A stretch of 64,000 nt of DNA from Volvox africanus (GCA_030268105.1 BSDZ01000094.1:558001-622000); one strand, 5' to 3'. Counted from the first letter of the stretch, positions 1 to 12,458 are shown. The notes: a model not told the origin generated them from the letters alone. Numbers and translations are program-made.

Positions 1-2243
1 AGGATCTCATGAGGCGGCTCAAACAGGTGTATTTGGAGCTCACGGCCGAATGCCCCTTGGCCGTCGCCGCTGCTGCTGCAAGCGCAACCGCCGGACCTGG
101 ATACTCCGTCCCTCCTGAACACCTTAAAAGAGAGGAACAGCGCCACATGCAGCAGAAAGCACGGGTGGCGCCGCAGCAGCACCAGCAGCCGCGGCCGCCA
201 TTGTCCCACCATCATCATGGTGGACAGAACTCTGAGTTCGCGGGGCATGAACATCAACCACTCCAAGCCTTTGCGACCCACATGCAAGTGTCGACCCCAA
301 GGCCACCTGCTGACGCCTCGCTCATACCGTTACACATGCCAACCACGACGTCACCGCAGCTGCAGCAACAGCCATCAGCCACTCCAGCTGCGCTCTGCCC
401 GCAGCAGGCGTATATGAATCAGCACAAGCTGCCTGGCGGCGGCTATCCGCCCCAGCCACGGCAAATATCGCAGTGTTATGATGTCCCACGCGGACAATAT
501 GAGAACGCGTCACAACCGCAAAGCCAAGCAGGTGATGGCACGAGGGGGGGAAGTGCTTGGCCAGCGGAGCGGGCAGCTGCTTATGACTATGAACCACGTG
601 GCATGCCATATCGGTTGCGTGATCATGATCCCAGCCCTTCCCGCAGCGCTTGGGAACGGGAGCAGGAAGCGAACAGGGATGGCCGTGGACGGGGCCGTAG
701 CTGGAACCAACGGGATGAGTATTACCACAGTACTGACAATCGAGATCGAGCCCGGCAATCCCACGATCGGCGCGGCCGCAGCCGTAGTCGTAGCCGCAGC
801 CGTGAGTGGCGTGACTCAAGGGAGAGCCACCGGCGGAGCCGCAGCCGCAGCAGGGGCCGGAGTCGGGATCGGCATGTCGGCTATAGTCACGGCCGCACAA
901 GTTATAGCCCAGCCCGAGATCGATGGCCCAAGCAGCTTCCGCCGGTGCAGGACGCACCATATGGCGGGGTTTCCCGGCACGTTGCTCCCAGTAGCGCATC
1001 AGGCTTTCCGCCTGAATGGTCAGGCGATGGATATGCTGCTGCTGGGTCAAGCTATGGGGTTCCGCCGCCGGCTCCCTCACCCTCAGGGCCTGTGGCGACC
1101 CAGGAGCCCTATCGCGGCGTCTATGAGCAGCCGAAGTTGTCTGAGCAACGGTCGATGCCGCCACCGCCCGCTGCACAGCCACCGGCAGATTACTATTCAA
1201 TGAGTGGCCGTGCTTCCGCGGCGATGCCCAGGCCTTCACAGCCGGTGCAGCAGCAACAGCTGCCGCAGCAGCAGACGGTTAACATTAACACTGCGACCGA
1301 GTGGGACCGGTATGACCGGCGTTCTGACGGCCCCGGAGAGCCGCCTAGGTCGGCTCGGCCACGCACAGATGCGCGGGAGGCGGAATACAGGCGCCGCGAT
1401 CCGGTGCTCAGCCCGGACGTAAGAGACCGGGAGCGGGGACGTGAGCGGCAGCCGGGACGCGCTCGAGACTTTGATCCCGACCGAGACAGAGAGAGGGACA
1501 GAGAAAGGGATCACGAACGGGAAAGAGAGCGAGATTTGGCGCGGGAGAGAGGAAGGGTAAGGGAGAGAGACCGCGCTGTTTCTGGTGGCAGCGGCCCCGA
1601 CAGCCTTCGACGGTTCGACCGGGTGGAGGCTCCACGCCGGGAGGACAGCAGATCCACTGATATACGGCGTGAGAGCAGTCGTACATCAGAGGATTCACGT
1701 AAGACGCAGGACGGAGGTCAGAAAGCTGCTTTCGAACGTGCGGGAGTCAGCTCTGGCGCAGCCCTGGAACGGACTCCTCCGGGTCTTCGAGACCCGCGCC
1801 AGCGACCTGTCAGCCCAGAGATTAGACCTGGAAATGATCTTGAGCGTGAAAGTACGCGACTGCAAGGCGAAAATTTCGATCTGCCGTGTCGCCAGGAAGG
1901 AAGCGTAGCAGCAGATACCAACGCTCATACTCGGGCGGCAATGGCGGAGCTCTCACAAGCTTTACCGGTAGGGGGTGCAAAAGTGGATCCATGCGGTCAT
2001 GAAGGTGGCACGCGGGCTGAAGAGCCCACTGGGGAGGTCAGCGGCGGCGGCGCCGGCGATGTGGATGGAGATGGAGATCGCGAGAGACTAGGACATGGTA
2101 CGCACCGCGGCGGCAGCCATGGTGAGGCGGCCGAGGACGCTAATGCCGATATCCGTGGCAGCGCAGACGTGGCGCAAGATAACGAGGGATACGAGGAAGA
2201 AATGGTTGATTACGATCTACCAGATGAGCTTGATATCGACTAA
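1..2243 (+). CDS. SR-like low-complexity protein, 3' part (5' end outside window)
   Basis: The frame is open to the left edge and ends at TAA 2241-2243. The first ATG at 9 may be internal, because the codons before it are also open, so I treat this as the C-terminal 745 or so residues of a longer protein. The order seen is a short helical start, Ala-rich and Gln/His/Pro-rich tracts, an RS domain at about residues 250-300 with many Arg-Ser dipeptides, a charged Arg-Glu/Arg-Asp block near residues 470-530, and an acidic end finishing ELDID. RS plus RE/RD repeats are typical of nuclear splicing or transcription-linked proteins, but no catalytic or RRM domain is visible here, so the family is not assigned. 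A TGTAA poly(A)-type signal lies at 3098-3102. Confidence 0.6.
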   Translation, partial: DLMRRLKQVYLELTAECPLAVAAAAASATAGPGYSVPPEHLKREEQRHMQQKARVAPQQHQQPRPPLSHHHHGGQNSEFAGHEHQPLQAFATHMQVSTPRPPADASLIPLHMPTTTSPQLQQQPSATPAALCPQQAYMNQHKLPGGGYPPQPRQISQCYDVPRGQYENASQPQSQAGDGTRGGSAWPAERAAAYDYEPRGMPYRLRDHDPSPSRSAWEREQEANRDGRGRGRSWNQRDEYYHSTDNRDRARQSHDRRGRSRSRSRSREWRDSRESHRRSRSRSRGRSRDRHVGYSHGRTSYSPARDRWPKQLPPVQDAPYGGVSRHVAPSSASGFPPEWSGDGYAAAGSSYGVPPPAPSPSGPVATQEPYRGVYEQPKLSEQRSMPPPPAAQPPADYYSMSGRASAAMPRPSQPVQQQQLPQQQTVNINTATEWDRYDRRSDGPGEPPRSARPRTDAREAEYRRRDPVLSPDVRDRERGRERQPGRARDFDPDRDRERDRERDHERERERDLARERGRVRERDRAVSGGSGPDSLRRFDRVEAPRREDSRSTDIRRESSRTSEDSRKTQDGGQKAAFERAGVSSGAALERTPPGLRDPRQRPVSPEIRPGNDLERESTRLQGENFDLPCRQEGSVAADTNAHTRAAMAELSQALPVGGAKVDPCGHEGGTRAEEPTGEVSGGGAGDVDGDGDRERLGHGTHRGGSHGEAAEDANADIRGSADVAQDNEGYEEEMVDYDLPDELDID

Positions 2244-3814
2244 AGAGCAATAGTCTAGAGCTGATATGTCTAGCGACCTGCGCTGTGGACGACAGATCTA
2301 GGTCCATGGGTTCGCCATGGGTTTCTGGAACACCCGTGGCCATGGATAAAACTCCAGCTCAGTATTTGTGTTATCTCCTGGTCAAATTCTCCACATATGT
2401 TCAACGGACGACAGAATGGAAAAGGCATGCACGCTACCCATGCGTGAATACACACCTGCCGCGGGTGGGGCATGGCATATAAGGCCCTTTCAGCTGGATT
2501 ATGACAGCCACCACGGCCAGTGAATCCGCGAAAGTGGGTTGGGTTTGCTGCAGCATTAGTGCCTGCAGCAGCAAAGTTGGGTTGATATCCTTTGCAGTAA
2601 TGCAAGCCGCAGCCACGATGAATATCTTGCCGCATGTGGAGTACTGCGCAGGATGTCCGCATAAGTGCCAGGCTTTAGGCTTTACCATACCATCTAAATA
2701 GAGGAGGTAACGGGCTGTTGCGGTGCACTACTAGCACGGTACATTTTTTAGGACATAGTTTAGTTTCGAATCTAAGTTGTCCACAGTGTAGAGCGGCGCG
2801 GTTGATGGGTTGGATTGAAATCAAACGACGGACCGGTGATGAGTCTTTTGCCGTCGTCTCCAATGTGTTGACTTTCGGGAGTATCATCTGAGAGCGTATC
2901 ATCTGTGCTATGCTCAACATAGCGCCCTGAGGCGCTGCCCGACGTTTTTTATCAATTGCTGTAGATGTGGTAACAGCTGCGGCAAGGTTCCTTGGTTTTA
3001 TGGGTGTAGTCCCTGATGGAAGTGTGTCCTCGCCTGACATCGGCATAAACTCTTCCTGCCCGGGCTTCAGCTCGCCTGTGCTCAAAGTTCCGGGGCATGT
3101 AACATCTCTCCTTGTTCTCCTTTCCCCCGACATGATGTGCTATAATTTTATCTGTGAGACGCCACAGCACATCTGTATCCATGAAAGCTTCGTGCATTTC
3201 GGAAAGGCTTATGCCACCAAGCCCCAGCAGCCCCATATTGGATCCCATAGTGGCTAGAGTCTAGAAGGAGCCAGTTTGAAGATCCTACTGCTGTGCACTG
3301 CGGCACACTATTGATGTGCCGCAAAAATAAAACTGCACGACACCGCCACTACTCCCTGTCACTTAAGCTTCGAGGATCGGTTGCTTACCCGGCAATATAG
3401 AAGCAAGAGACCAAGCACGGTGGCGATGCTCAAACAGCAACGGAGCAGCCAACCCTGAGAGTCCTGCCATCTGTGAAGCACGTGGTGCATCCGCCAACCC
3501 ATTCCCCACACGGTGCAGCGTCTTGGATAAGCATGGCTAGAAGCCTCTCTAACCAGCTCCTAGCAGGCCCGCTCGCTCACAGTTGTGGCCTTCAGCTGAA
3601 CTTTTCGTAAAATCGCTTTCCCCTCTATACCTGCTTTGATTAACGAGCCCCTACATGACCACCTAACGTCATGACCTGCGTGATGTCCGCATCCACATCT
3701 ATACTTTGCAACTGTAGCGCCTTTCAGTCATTCCTTCCCTATTGTGCTGTCTCCTCAGACCGGCCTCAGGCCCAAGTAAAATTCGGTAGACTTATCAACT
3801 CCAACAGACTCCTT
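2244..3814. other. Intergenic region between convergent genes
   Basis: This stretch holds the probable 3' UTR of the SR-like gene, ending near the TGTAA at 3098, and the region downstream of mL43. It has no long repeat. The only coding candidate is the weak minus-strand gene at 2675-3248 listed separately; otherwise I see nothing firm. Confidence 0.5.
2675..3248 (-). CDS. Possible small hypothetical gene
   Basis: Two overlapping minus-strand frames look more protein-like than their surroundings. One starts at ATG 3248 (MGSNMGLLGLGGISLSEMHE) and runs about 98 residues. The other starts at ATG 3133 and runs 152 residues to TAA at 2675, rich in Lys/Arg/Ser/Thr. I could not find a donor/acceptor pair that joins them in phase, codon bias is weak and I recognise no family. 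It could be a small gene, a decayed gene or chance. Confidence 0.2.
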
Positions 3815-4635
3815 TCAAAACTGTGTTTGCAAGGCGGTCCGTGTGAGCCGCCGCTCGTTCTCGGCCTCCAAGTCCGCAGCAAACGTGCTGACTGTCCACT
3901 GGCCCTGGATGCTAGGGTTTCGCGATAAGTGACGGCTGCGCACCACGTGGTATTCCATTCCTCGCCCGTGGGAGTTCCGAAGCCACATTATTTGCTCCAT
4001 GATTTCCTTGGGCGCCTTGTTCTTAACGCAGATAGGTTTTGACCGTCCATTGCCTTCGAGGACACGGGGCATGGACAGTATAAATTATTGTGCTGACCAT
4101 GTAGAGCATAGATTTACACGAGAACGTCTCATACGAAGACCTGTGCATGCAAAGGCGCCGTAACCAGTACGAGTGCGTGCATTGTTGGTATGCATTTGGT
4201 AGGTCAGCTAAGATGGTGGAAGTTGATATAGGCGTTCCTTTCCGTGCGGGTGAAGTACTCTGCCGGAAAGGTTTTCGTCCCGGATGCCAGTCCTGTCACC
4301 TTCCCCCCCTTCCCAAATCCCCATGCTCCAGCGAAGGTAACGCGTGAGTTTTCGGAAGCGCACTCACGATACAGGCCCACGAGCATCGGGTGGCGATACC
4401 GGCGAAGGACCTCCTCAACCTCCAGCTGAGGGTTTTGTTGCTGGAATACTGGCAGCGCCTCGCTCAAGAACAACCTACGCCCGGACGAACACAGTCGAAG
4501 GGTCCGGCCCCGCCATACACAGTCTCCACATAACAGGCTTTGACATCAAAATTACCTCATGCCCCTTGAGCTACCGCCGATGTCACAATACTTGATGACC
4601 AATCGCTCTAGCATCCAGGTACCGTACTTCGACAT
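3815..4635 (-). CDS. MRPL43: Mitochondrial large-subunit ribosomal protein mL43 (L51/S25/CI-B8 family)
   Basis: Three exons (4635-4556, 4474-4368, 4053-3815) join with matching phases (2, then 1) to give 141 aa. Exon 1 starts MSKYGTWMLERLVIKYC and ends at the family motif GGSSRGMR. Exon 2 carries LPVFQQQNPQLEVEEVLRR and YRHPMLVGLY. Exon 3 carries NGRSKPICVKNKAP, WLRNSHGRGM and NPSIQGQW. These are the expected mL43 blocks in order, and the length is normal for the family. The protein has the thioredoxin-like fold shared with the complex I subunit B8 and belongs to the mitochondrial 39S/54S subunit. The gene is divergent from the PWWP gene (367 bp apart). Donors are GTAATT and GTGAGT. No separate targeting peptide is obvious, as is usual for this family. 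Confidence 0.92.
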
Positions 4636-5002
4636 GGCTCTCGTATACAATCTAATGTTCTGATTGTTTACAAGTGAAATGCAGGCTTCTTACGCAGAAA
4701 TCGATGAAAGATCTAGCCACCAGGGAGACGATGCCACTGAAAGACGTTTAGGAAATGAACTGCTACAAATCATCCTATCAAAAAAGAAGTATTGAAGCAG
4801 TGCACTCGGGTCCAGATGAGACAAAAAGCTTAATCCAAACCGTCAGAAAATGCGTCGCCGTACTTCGGTCGGAAAAAAGGTCTGCAAGCCCCTCTGCCCT
4901 CATTTAATATCGCATATTCTTAACGTGATGATCATGACAGCTTTGAAGTCACCTTCTATATTCCGTTACACCCGCAAGTTACAGAAGTGTGTAGAGTAGC
5001 CA
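4636..5002. promoter_or_regulatory. Shared divergent upstream region, mL43 / PWWP gene
   Basis: A 367-bp AT-richer stretch separates the two start codons, so both promoters and 5' UTRs must lie here or overlap. I see no clear TATA box and assign no specific element. Confidence 0.5.
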
Positions 5003-8000
5003 ATGTCCAGCATGGAAGCGCCATATCCGGCACAATTGGTGGGCTGGGTGGTATGGGGTAAAGTTAAGTCTCTGCCGTGGTGGCCGGGGCAAGTGATGCA
5101 CCCAAGCAAGGGGCCACCGGAGGTCCGCAAAATGGCCGCGATGAAGTCCAACACTGGGAAGCTACTCGTTATGTTTCTAGGTAAGATTCAAAAGAAGTAA
5201 TCCTAATTAAGGCCTAGCAAATGGGCAAGCCATAGGCCCATATGTCTATGTGGGTGCGATGCCCTGCTTGTTTACCTCGTCAGTGCACACTACTTTTTGC
5301 AGGGGATAACAAATATGCATTTTTGCCATGGGAAAGCGTCGTTGATTTTGCGGAGAACAAGGAGCGCCATTCAAGTACCAACTATGCGAGCAAGGTATTT
5401 GCCCTGGCTTTTATCTCGTGCAAGGGAGCTGAGTTATTACAAAGTGTATGATCGCTACATCGTTTATGTATGTGTGTGCTTTTGTGGTTTTCCTGCCGAG
5501 AGTGTCGTCTCGCTGTTTTCATAAGCCAGCCGACTATGGTTATTTGCTCTCATTGCAGTACTGGAAGCTTGGTTTGGAGGAAGCGGAGGAACTTCTTGCT
5601 CGCCGAGCAGGTTTGCTGCCGGCCACCGACCATGAGCCTGTCGACTTTGCAACAAAGAAGACCAATTTTACCAGTCTTGCCAAGGCGTGGGCAGTTGGAT
5701 CAGGATCTAATGCAAAGCAGCAAAACAGTTCAGGTGCAGGCGTCGCTCTTGGCAGGCAAATGTATCGCTCGTCAAACGGCTAACGGTACAATGTTTTATT
5801 CAGGTGCCTCCGGGGGTCGTATGACTGAACGGAGCAAGGCGATCCCTCTTCAGCCGGAGGCATCAAAATTTATTGCATCGAGTACTTCATCACCTGACAC
5901 TAAAACAATTGCTCCGGCGCCCAAAGTGCACCATCGGTCAGGCGGAGCGGGCACTGGTAAGCTGCTCACGAGGATGTATATATGTACATGTATATAAGCA
6001 TTTTTTCAGCGTTGGATCTAATACGGTGGCGTTGATATTATTTGTTTATGTCTCGACTTTCGCAACACCTTTCGCAGACGACGGAAGGCCGAAGTCGATC
6101 GGTGGTGTGATGCTGGAGTGGGCACGCTATATGCCGCAAGTTACTGCTACACGAAAAAGCTCAGAACTGTCGTCTGCAGCGGAAATCCTCCGCTTCGCCA
6201 GGCGCCTGGCGCGGGGCGAGGAGGTAAGACACCCTAGTTCGGTTTTGTGGCAAAACGTTAACATTCTGTTCAACGTAGATATACACAATCGATTTATAAG
6301 ATACACAGCTAAAACTAATCATATTTATTGCTGAATATTAGCATTAGTGTAATGCTTGTTTGCGTGATGCTGGCATGCGAGTTGTGATTCAGCTCTACGG
6401 TTCCCTCCTTGTTTCCATGTCCCCTTCCTTCCTCGATCCTTGCCAAATCGCGCAGGCGGTCGGGGATGTCGCAGCTGCTAATGAGCATGCGCTGCAGATG
6501 CTGCACTCCCTCGCCCTGCAGCGTCGTCTGCGTGAAGTAGACGGGCTAGTGCGGCAGGCAACGACGGCCACTGCCGCTGCTGCACCAGGAGCAACAACAG
6601 CAGCAGCGGCGGCGGCGGCGACGACGACGACGACGACGTTAGATTCCATCAGCCCCGGGTATGAATGCATCCCTCCGCCGCCACGTGCTGGCGACGCCGG
6701 TGGCAGTGGCGGTGGCGCTGCTGGTGAGGAATCCGCCAAGGATGACGCTGCCGGGGTTGCTGGGCGCCCGCTGCCGGCTCCAATGGGATCCGCAGTACAA
6801 AGCGACGCAGGGCCTATGGGCCTGGTGCCAGTGGTGGTCCAGGAGGTGGGTTTGCCTCTGTACGTGGGGGAAGATGCTTTGTAGCACAATACCATAATGA
6901 TGATAATCAGTAAAGATGGCACCAGGCGGACCGGTAGTCATGCGGCGGTGGATGGAGATGTGTGTGTTGATAGATAGATTGATTGATTGATTGATAGGTA
7001 GATAGATGGATAGATAGGTAGATGGATGGATAGATAGGTAGATGGATGGATGGATAGATAGATGGATGGATGGATAGATATTAGGTTGCTAAGGGTTTTC
7101 CTGTTTAGGTTCACGGGCAGATCCTGTTTTGGACCGCTACCACCGGGTCACTCTGTCAGTGCGGCAACATATCCTTTGCTGCTGCCGGTGTCCCGGTAGT
7201 CCGGGATCTGGGGGATCAAATACCAGTAGATAGGATGAATGTAGGGGGTCCCGTCTTCAGCAGCACACGGACGGGCGACTGATTTGCTTGTCCTGAGTGA
7301 AAGCGGTTATCATTGCAGGCCATGTCTTATACCTCACCCGCACTCGGGCCTTATGCCTCACATGCACATACCCGGGCGTGTCTGGTCTTCAGAGCAAGAC
7401 TCACCCTTACAGCACGGCTTCTGTTATTTGTGTTAAGTACTTGTGCACGGAATATCGTACTGTACCGCAGATGTTCACGATCAACAACGTTGCGGCGGTG
7501 CCGGTGCCTGCACGCGTGTTGGAGGCCCTTCTGAAAGGTGGTAGTGATGCCCGCGGGGGAGGAGGAGTGGAGGCAGCAGCAGCACCAGGCGGAGGCACTA
7601 CAAACAGCACCGGTGGCGGCGGTAGCCACAAACAAGGTGTCCTGGCTGCAGCGGAGGCGGAGGCGGCGGAGGCGGCGGAGGCGGCAGGAGGGGGAACGCC
7701 CCCAACTGTGGCTGGCGTATCTCCAATTGGGGGAGCCCTGACGCCCCCACCGGCCACTGGGGAAGCCGAGCGCCCCAAGGCGGACGAAGCGCGAGGGGAG
7801 GAGACCACGGCAGCACTGGGCAGCAGCCCCCTGGTGGAAACGGCAGCTGATGGCGGACAGCAGCAGCAGCAGCAACAGCAGCGGGTCACAGGCTCAATGT
7901 CGCCCGAGGCCGCAGTGCGTCAGGTGGCCATGGAGGTGGACGTGGTGCTCAGGGTGAATGGGAAGGTGAGCGGGGGAGGTGCGGGAGGCCAAGCGCGGCC

Positions 8001-11000
8001 TATGGGATCCTCGCGGTTTGCCTCCTCGCGGTTTGCCTCCTCCCGGCTCCGAAATCATCACTTTTACGTCCTCCTCTTCCGCCCTTGTCCGCTTCTCCCT
8101 GCAATCACAACGCCACTCCGCCTCATCGGCCATAACGTCCGTTCTACCTTACATGTGCACCTTTCCCCTCTGTCCGTAGCTACTGCCGCACCTATCCATT
8201 GGACTGATGATGCGGCGGAGGACCACAGCATCACAAAATATCGGAGAGGCTCAGGGTGCCGGTCTAGGGGCCGTGCAGCAGCAGCAGCAGCAGCAGCAGC
8301 AGCCAGTGTCGGCCTCGCGCTTAGACCATCAGGAGTTGCAGGGCCAGAAGGCGCTGTCACAGCCACAGCCACCGGTGGAAGGAGCGGCGGCTGCTACAGC
8401 CGAACTAGTTGCAGTCGCCCCTGCCGAGGGAGCTAATGCCGGAACGCCTCCTCCGGCAGCGGCGGCGGCGGCGACGGGGTCTGTGGAAGACTCCGTCGAT
8501 CGGATGGAAACGGCGGTAGCGGCGCCTCCGGCAGCTGCCCCGGTGTTGCCTTCTGATCCCGCCTCAGAATTTCGCCAGCCTCAGACACACCAGCACCAGC
8601 ACCAGCAGCACCAGCACCAGCAGGAGAAGGAGAAGGAGGAGCTTGAGGAGGTCAAGACAATGGAGGGAGCCTCTGCTGGTGGCACGGGCGTGGAGGAGTC
8701 TTTGCGGGCTGTTTGCAAGGCAACAGCAACAGCGTTGTCAGTGGATGCTTCTGCATCCGCTGCTGGGGGCGCGACGCAAAAGCCGATGAGTGCAGCGCCT
8801 CCGGGAACGGCGTCTCCGGAGCCCAGGGTGGCGCCGGCGTTGCTACCACCGGCAAGGGAAGAAACGGCCAATGGACACGCCGGTGTGCCGGCCAATATCC
8901 GAGCTGTTGCAGCAGCTGCTAAAGGTGATCCCATCGAGACTGCCAGTCTAGACCTCTCGCTCTGCCTGGCGCCATGGCAGAGAGGTGAAGTGCGCGTCAC
9001 CAGCTGGACGGTGTGCGGTCCGCGGCTGATTCTGATAGCGGTGTCGGCGGACCGCAAGCGCGACGGCGGCCTCGGGGGCATCAAACGTGAAGCGCGACTC
9101 CTGCTGGCGGAGGCCAAGGAGCGCCGCGCCGCCAGCCCAGGAGGGCCGGATGACGACGTCGTCGACAACACGGGTGGGGAGCAGCAGCTCAAGCGGCGAC
9201 TGCGTTCCGCCACATCGCCGCCGGCCCCAGCGGCGGCGGTGGCGGGGGCACAGACACAGGCACAGGCGCACGGGTCAACGGGCGGGACGGGACGGAAGAG
9301 CTCGCCGCTGCCGTTGCCGCCGGCTGCCACAGCGGCGGCGGCGGCGGCGCAGGTAAAGCAGCACCAGCAGGCGGCAGGGGGAAAGGAGGCGGGTGGGGTT
9401 CCGCAGATCTCCGCCACAGGCCCTGCTGCCGCGGCACTGATGCGGTCCAGGCTGCTTCAGCAGAAGCGGCTAGCGAATGCCGCAGCGGACGCAGCGGCGA
9501 CTGCTGGTGGTGGCGGCGGTGGAGCAGGGTCGGGCGCGCAGCAGCCTGGAAGCGATGCATCTAAGAGTGTTTCCAGCGCCGCTGGCAACGGCGGTGGCGC
9601 TGGAGCGGATGCCCGTGCATCTAAGAAGGTGAAGTTGGTACGGTTTCCAGCACCCGCCGCCGGTGCTAACGGTGCAGTGCCATGCTCGTCGTCGCGCGTC
9701 AGCAGCGGTGGGTTTACCGCGTTGGCCGCTGGCGCCGCTGCATCTACGGCAATGGGGACTGCTGGCGGTGTGACAGGACCCAGTGACGCTGGCGTCGCGC
9801 CTTCCGCCGGCCCCGCTGCTGCACGGCGGCGCGTATCTTACAACAACCAACTGATCCCTAACCCCGCCGACGATGGCGTGGAGGATGGCCATCGGTTCGG
9901 GGCCCGTGGCGTCGGATGTGTCCCAGCAAACGTAAGTTACAGCTGCAGTACGTACGACGCCGACTGGGAACTGTCGTACCCTCCCTGGCTGCCACAACCC
10001 GCGCAAAAGGGTGCCTTCATCACCGTTTCGCATCTACTGCAGAACAGAAATCATCAGACGCACCACTACCACCACCATCACAACCACGGGGCCCCCCAAC
10101 AGCGCCATAAGGCGGAACAAAGCTACGGCAGCTACCATCTGGCGCAGCACCAGCACGGTGCAGCCCAACAGGTCGCCGGTGCTTGCGGCAGCGCCGCCGG
10201 CTCCGTGATGCAGACTTCGGCTGGGGTCCAGTTCAACCACGGCTCTTTCCGACTGCCAACCACCAACCACCATCACCACCATCACCATCACCATCACCAT
10301 CAGCAGCAGCACCAGCAGCACCATCAGCAGCAGCACCAGCAGCACCATCAGCAGCAGCACCAGCAGCACCATCAGCAGCAGCACCAGCAGCACCATCAGC
10401 AGCAGCACCAGCAGCACCATCAGCAGCAGCACCAGCAGCACCATCAGCAGCAGCAGCAGTATGCCCAACACAACGCCCACCCAGTTGTCAGTCCGCGGTG
10501 CAATGGAAGCGGCGCTGGCGGCGGCGGAGGGCCCGCAGCCCGAACCGCATCCCGCCGCTCATCTGGGTACTTTTCATACTCGGACAAGCAAGAGGAGTTG
10601 CCGTACCCAGAGCGGCAAATGGACGGTTGGTCATCGGACGCGGGCACGGCTATGGATGTCGACTACGGCATGGGCATGGGCATGGGCATGGGCACAGTCA
10701 CGTCGGCGTGGCCTCCTGGGGTCGTCGTGTATGGTGCCGTACCCGCCGCGACCCCAGGCGCAGTCCCACCGGCGTTGGGCGGCGCCAGTAGCGTCGCGGA
10801 GTGCATTGGCGGCGCCGTCACGGCTGGCTCCGGAGCGTGCGAGCAGATCCTCCTCGACATCCGCGTTGGTGATGAAGCCGATGCGGAGGGACCTGCGGAC
10901 GCACGGCCTTATGGCGGCGGTGGCGATGCCGCCATCGCCGTCACCGTGCACCTGCAGCCGCGGGACTCAAGCACTGCCGTACCGTCTTTGGTGTCACCTC

Positions 11001-12453
11001 CACAGCCACGTCCGTTCACCGGCAGCGGCTGCGACGCCCTAACGGCCTCCACACCCCTGCTGCCGCGCCCCGCACAGCCTTCCGCCGCCGCCGCCGCCGC
11101 CGCCTACTTCAACCACCCCGGCGCCAGCTACCTTTTACCGCCTATCACCCCCTTTGCGGAGCAGCAGTCCATTGCGCCCATCAGTCCTGCCGTTGCAGTC
11201 GGCCACACGAGATCCTTCGGGCCAATAGCGGCGGCAGCCACAACCGAATTATCCACAACGCCCTTTGGCGCATCAGCAGCGGCGGCAGCCGCCGCCGCCA
11301 CCTTTGGTGGAATGCCTCCGGACGACGTCGACCTGGCGGTGACGGCAGCCATCCTGGCAGACCGCCATATGTACGTCTGTGAGTCAGCAGCGCAGAAAAC
11401 GCAGGACACGACGGCGCCGAAAGGGCCGCAAAAGTTAGAGTTGGAAGGCACGGCAGCCGCCGCTGCGGGTGCAGCAGCCGATGGCGGCGGCAGCGCCGGT
11501 GAGGTGCCAGGCTCCGGCCTGCACCATCCCTCCTTGAGCGACGGCGAGGTGGTTCGCCTGCGTCAAGAGTGTGACTCACTTCGAGAACAGGTCAAGCTGA
11601 GGTGCGCTGGTGTGCTGCTTCGGAAAGAGAGTGTGTATGTGTATGTGTGAGAGAGAGGAGGGGGGGAGAGAAAGGGGGGTAGAGAAAAAGGGACGACCAA
11701 TACTGAACGGAAGTCATGTCTTTGCGACAGAGCAATAATCGCTAATGTAATCGTTAATGTGATCTAATTGTAACATCTCGCGCGTGTGTGGGCGCACGTG
11801 TTTGGCTCCAGGGTATGTATCTGCTTCGTGCTTCTGCAATTGCTAATGTCTCATGTTTCAATGAACGTCATGTTTCCCAATGTATTCACAAATTTCTCCA
11901 AATCCTACACATGGTTTTTTTTATTTATTTTACCGAAATATCCGGTGTTGCGTTTTCGCTGGAGCTGGTTTGTTAGTATGCGGTGCTACGGTGTTAGCCG
12001 TATCGTGGATTAGTTGCCCTCTGATGCCGCCCTCTCGATTGTCCTGTTGACGCGCCCACACCGCCGCATCACAGGCTCGCTCCTGGGACCTTGGACCCCC
12101 TGCCGCCGCAGCAGCTACCGTACGCGGAGCTCGTGGCTCAGGTTTCGGAGCGCATCCTGGCGCTGGCACTGCAGCTGCCCACTCTTTCAGGACTCACCAA
12201 ACAGTCCTTCATCCAGTTCAGCCGCACACTCATGCAGGAGGCAGTGGTGTGCGGTCAGGCGGCTGCGGCAGTCGCGGCCACTGCAACCGGAGCCATAGGG
12301 CCCTCTGCGCCGCAGGTCTCGTCTGGGCGCAGTCTCGCGGTGGCGCGGGTGGCAGCGGATTTGGTTCGGAGCGCCGCTGCCCCGGGTTTGCCATTACATC
12401 CTGAGGATCGGTGGGCCTTCATTAATTTGGCAGCAGAGCTACTCCGGCCGTAG
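5003..12453 (+). CDS. PWWP-domain chromatin-type protein with long low-complexity region
   Basis: Nine exons join in phase: 5003-5180, 5303-5394, 5559-5733, 5804-5956, 6078-6223, 6456-6845, 7471-7965, 8180-11601, 12075-12453, giving about 1,809 aa. Exons 1-2 encode an N-terminal PWWP domain with WGKVKSLPWWPGQV and, after the intron, FLGDNKYAFLPWESVVDF. PWWP domains bind methylated histone tails and DNA in the nucleus. The rest is mostly Ala/Gly/Gln/His/Pro-rich, interrupted by more ordered parts: a helical piece near residue 260 (ANEHALQMLHSLALQRRLRE) and a C-terminal coiled coil and helical end across the last splice (RLRQECDSLREQVKLR, then LPYAELVAQVSERILAL). I recognise no enzymatic domain. 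Splice choice between 6846 and 8180 rests on phase alone, so the middle exons are less certain. A TGTAA lies at 13685-13689. Confidence 0.78.
6960..7083 (+). repeat. GATA/GATG/GATT tetranucleotide microsatellite
   Basis: About 120 bp of imperfect 4-bp units lie inside intron 6 of the PWWP gene (6846-7470), mixing GATA, GATG, GATT and GGTA. Confidence 0.9.
10254..10465 (+). repeat. In-frame 21-bp minisatellite encoding Gln/His repeats
   Basis: A run of CAC/CAT codons (about ten His) is followed by about eight copies of a 21-bp unit coding for Gln-Gln-His-Gln-Gln-His-His within exon 8 of the PWWP gene. The unit length is a multiple of three, so copy-number change keeps the frame. Confidence 0.9.
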
Positions 12454-12458
12454 TCGAT

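Noticed and set aside
4147..4347. Plus-strand Cys-containing open frame, possible zinc-finger peptide
   Set aside because: It is antisense to the intron and exon 2 region of the mL43 gene and has no support of its own.
8207..11650. A separate gene starting at ATG 8207
   Set aside because: The frame continues upstream to an acceptor at 8179, in phase with exon 7 of the PWWP gene, and ends at a donor in phase with the last exon.
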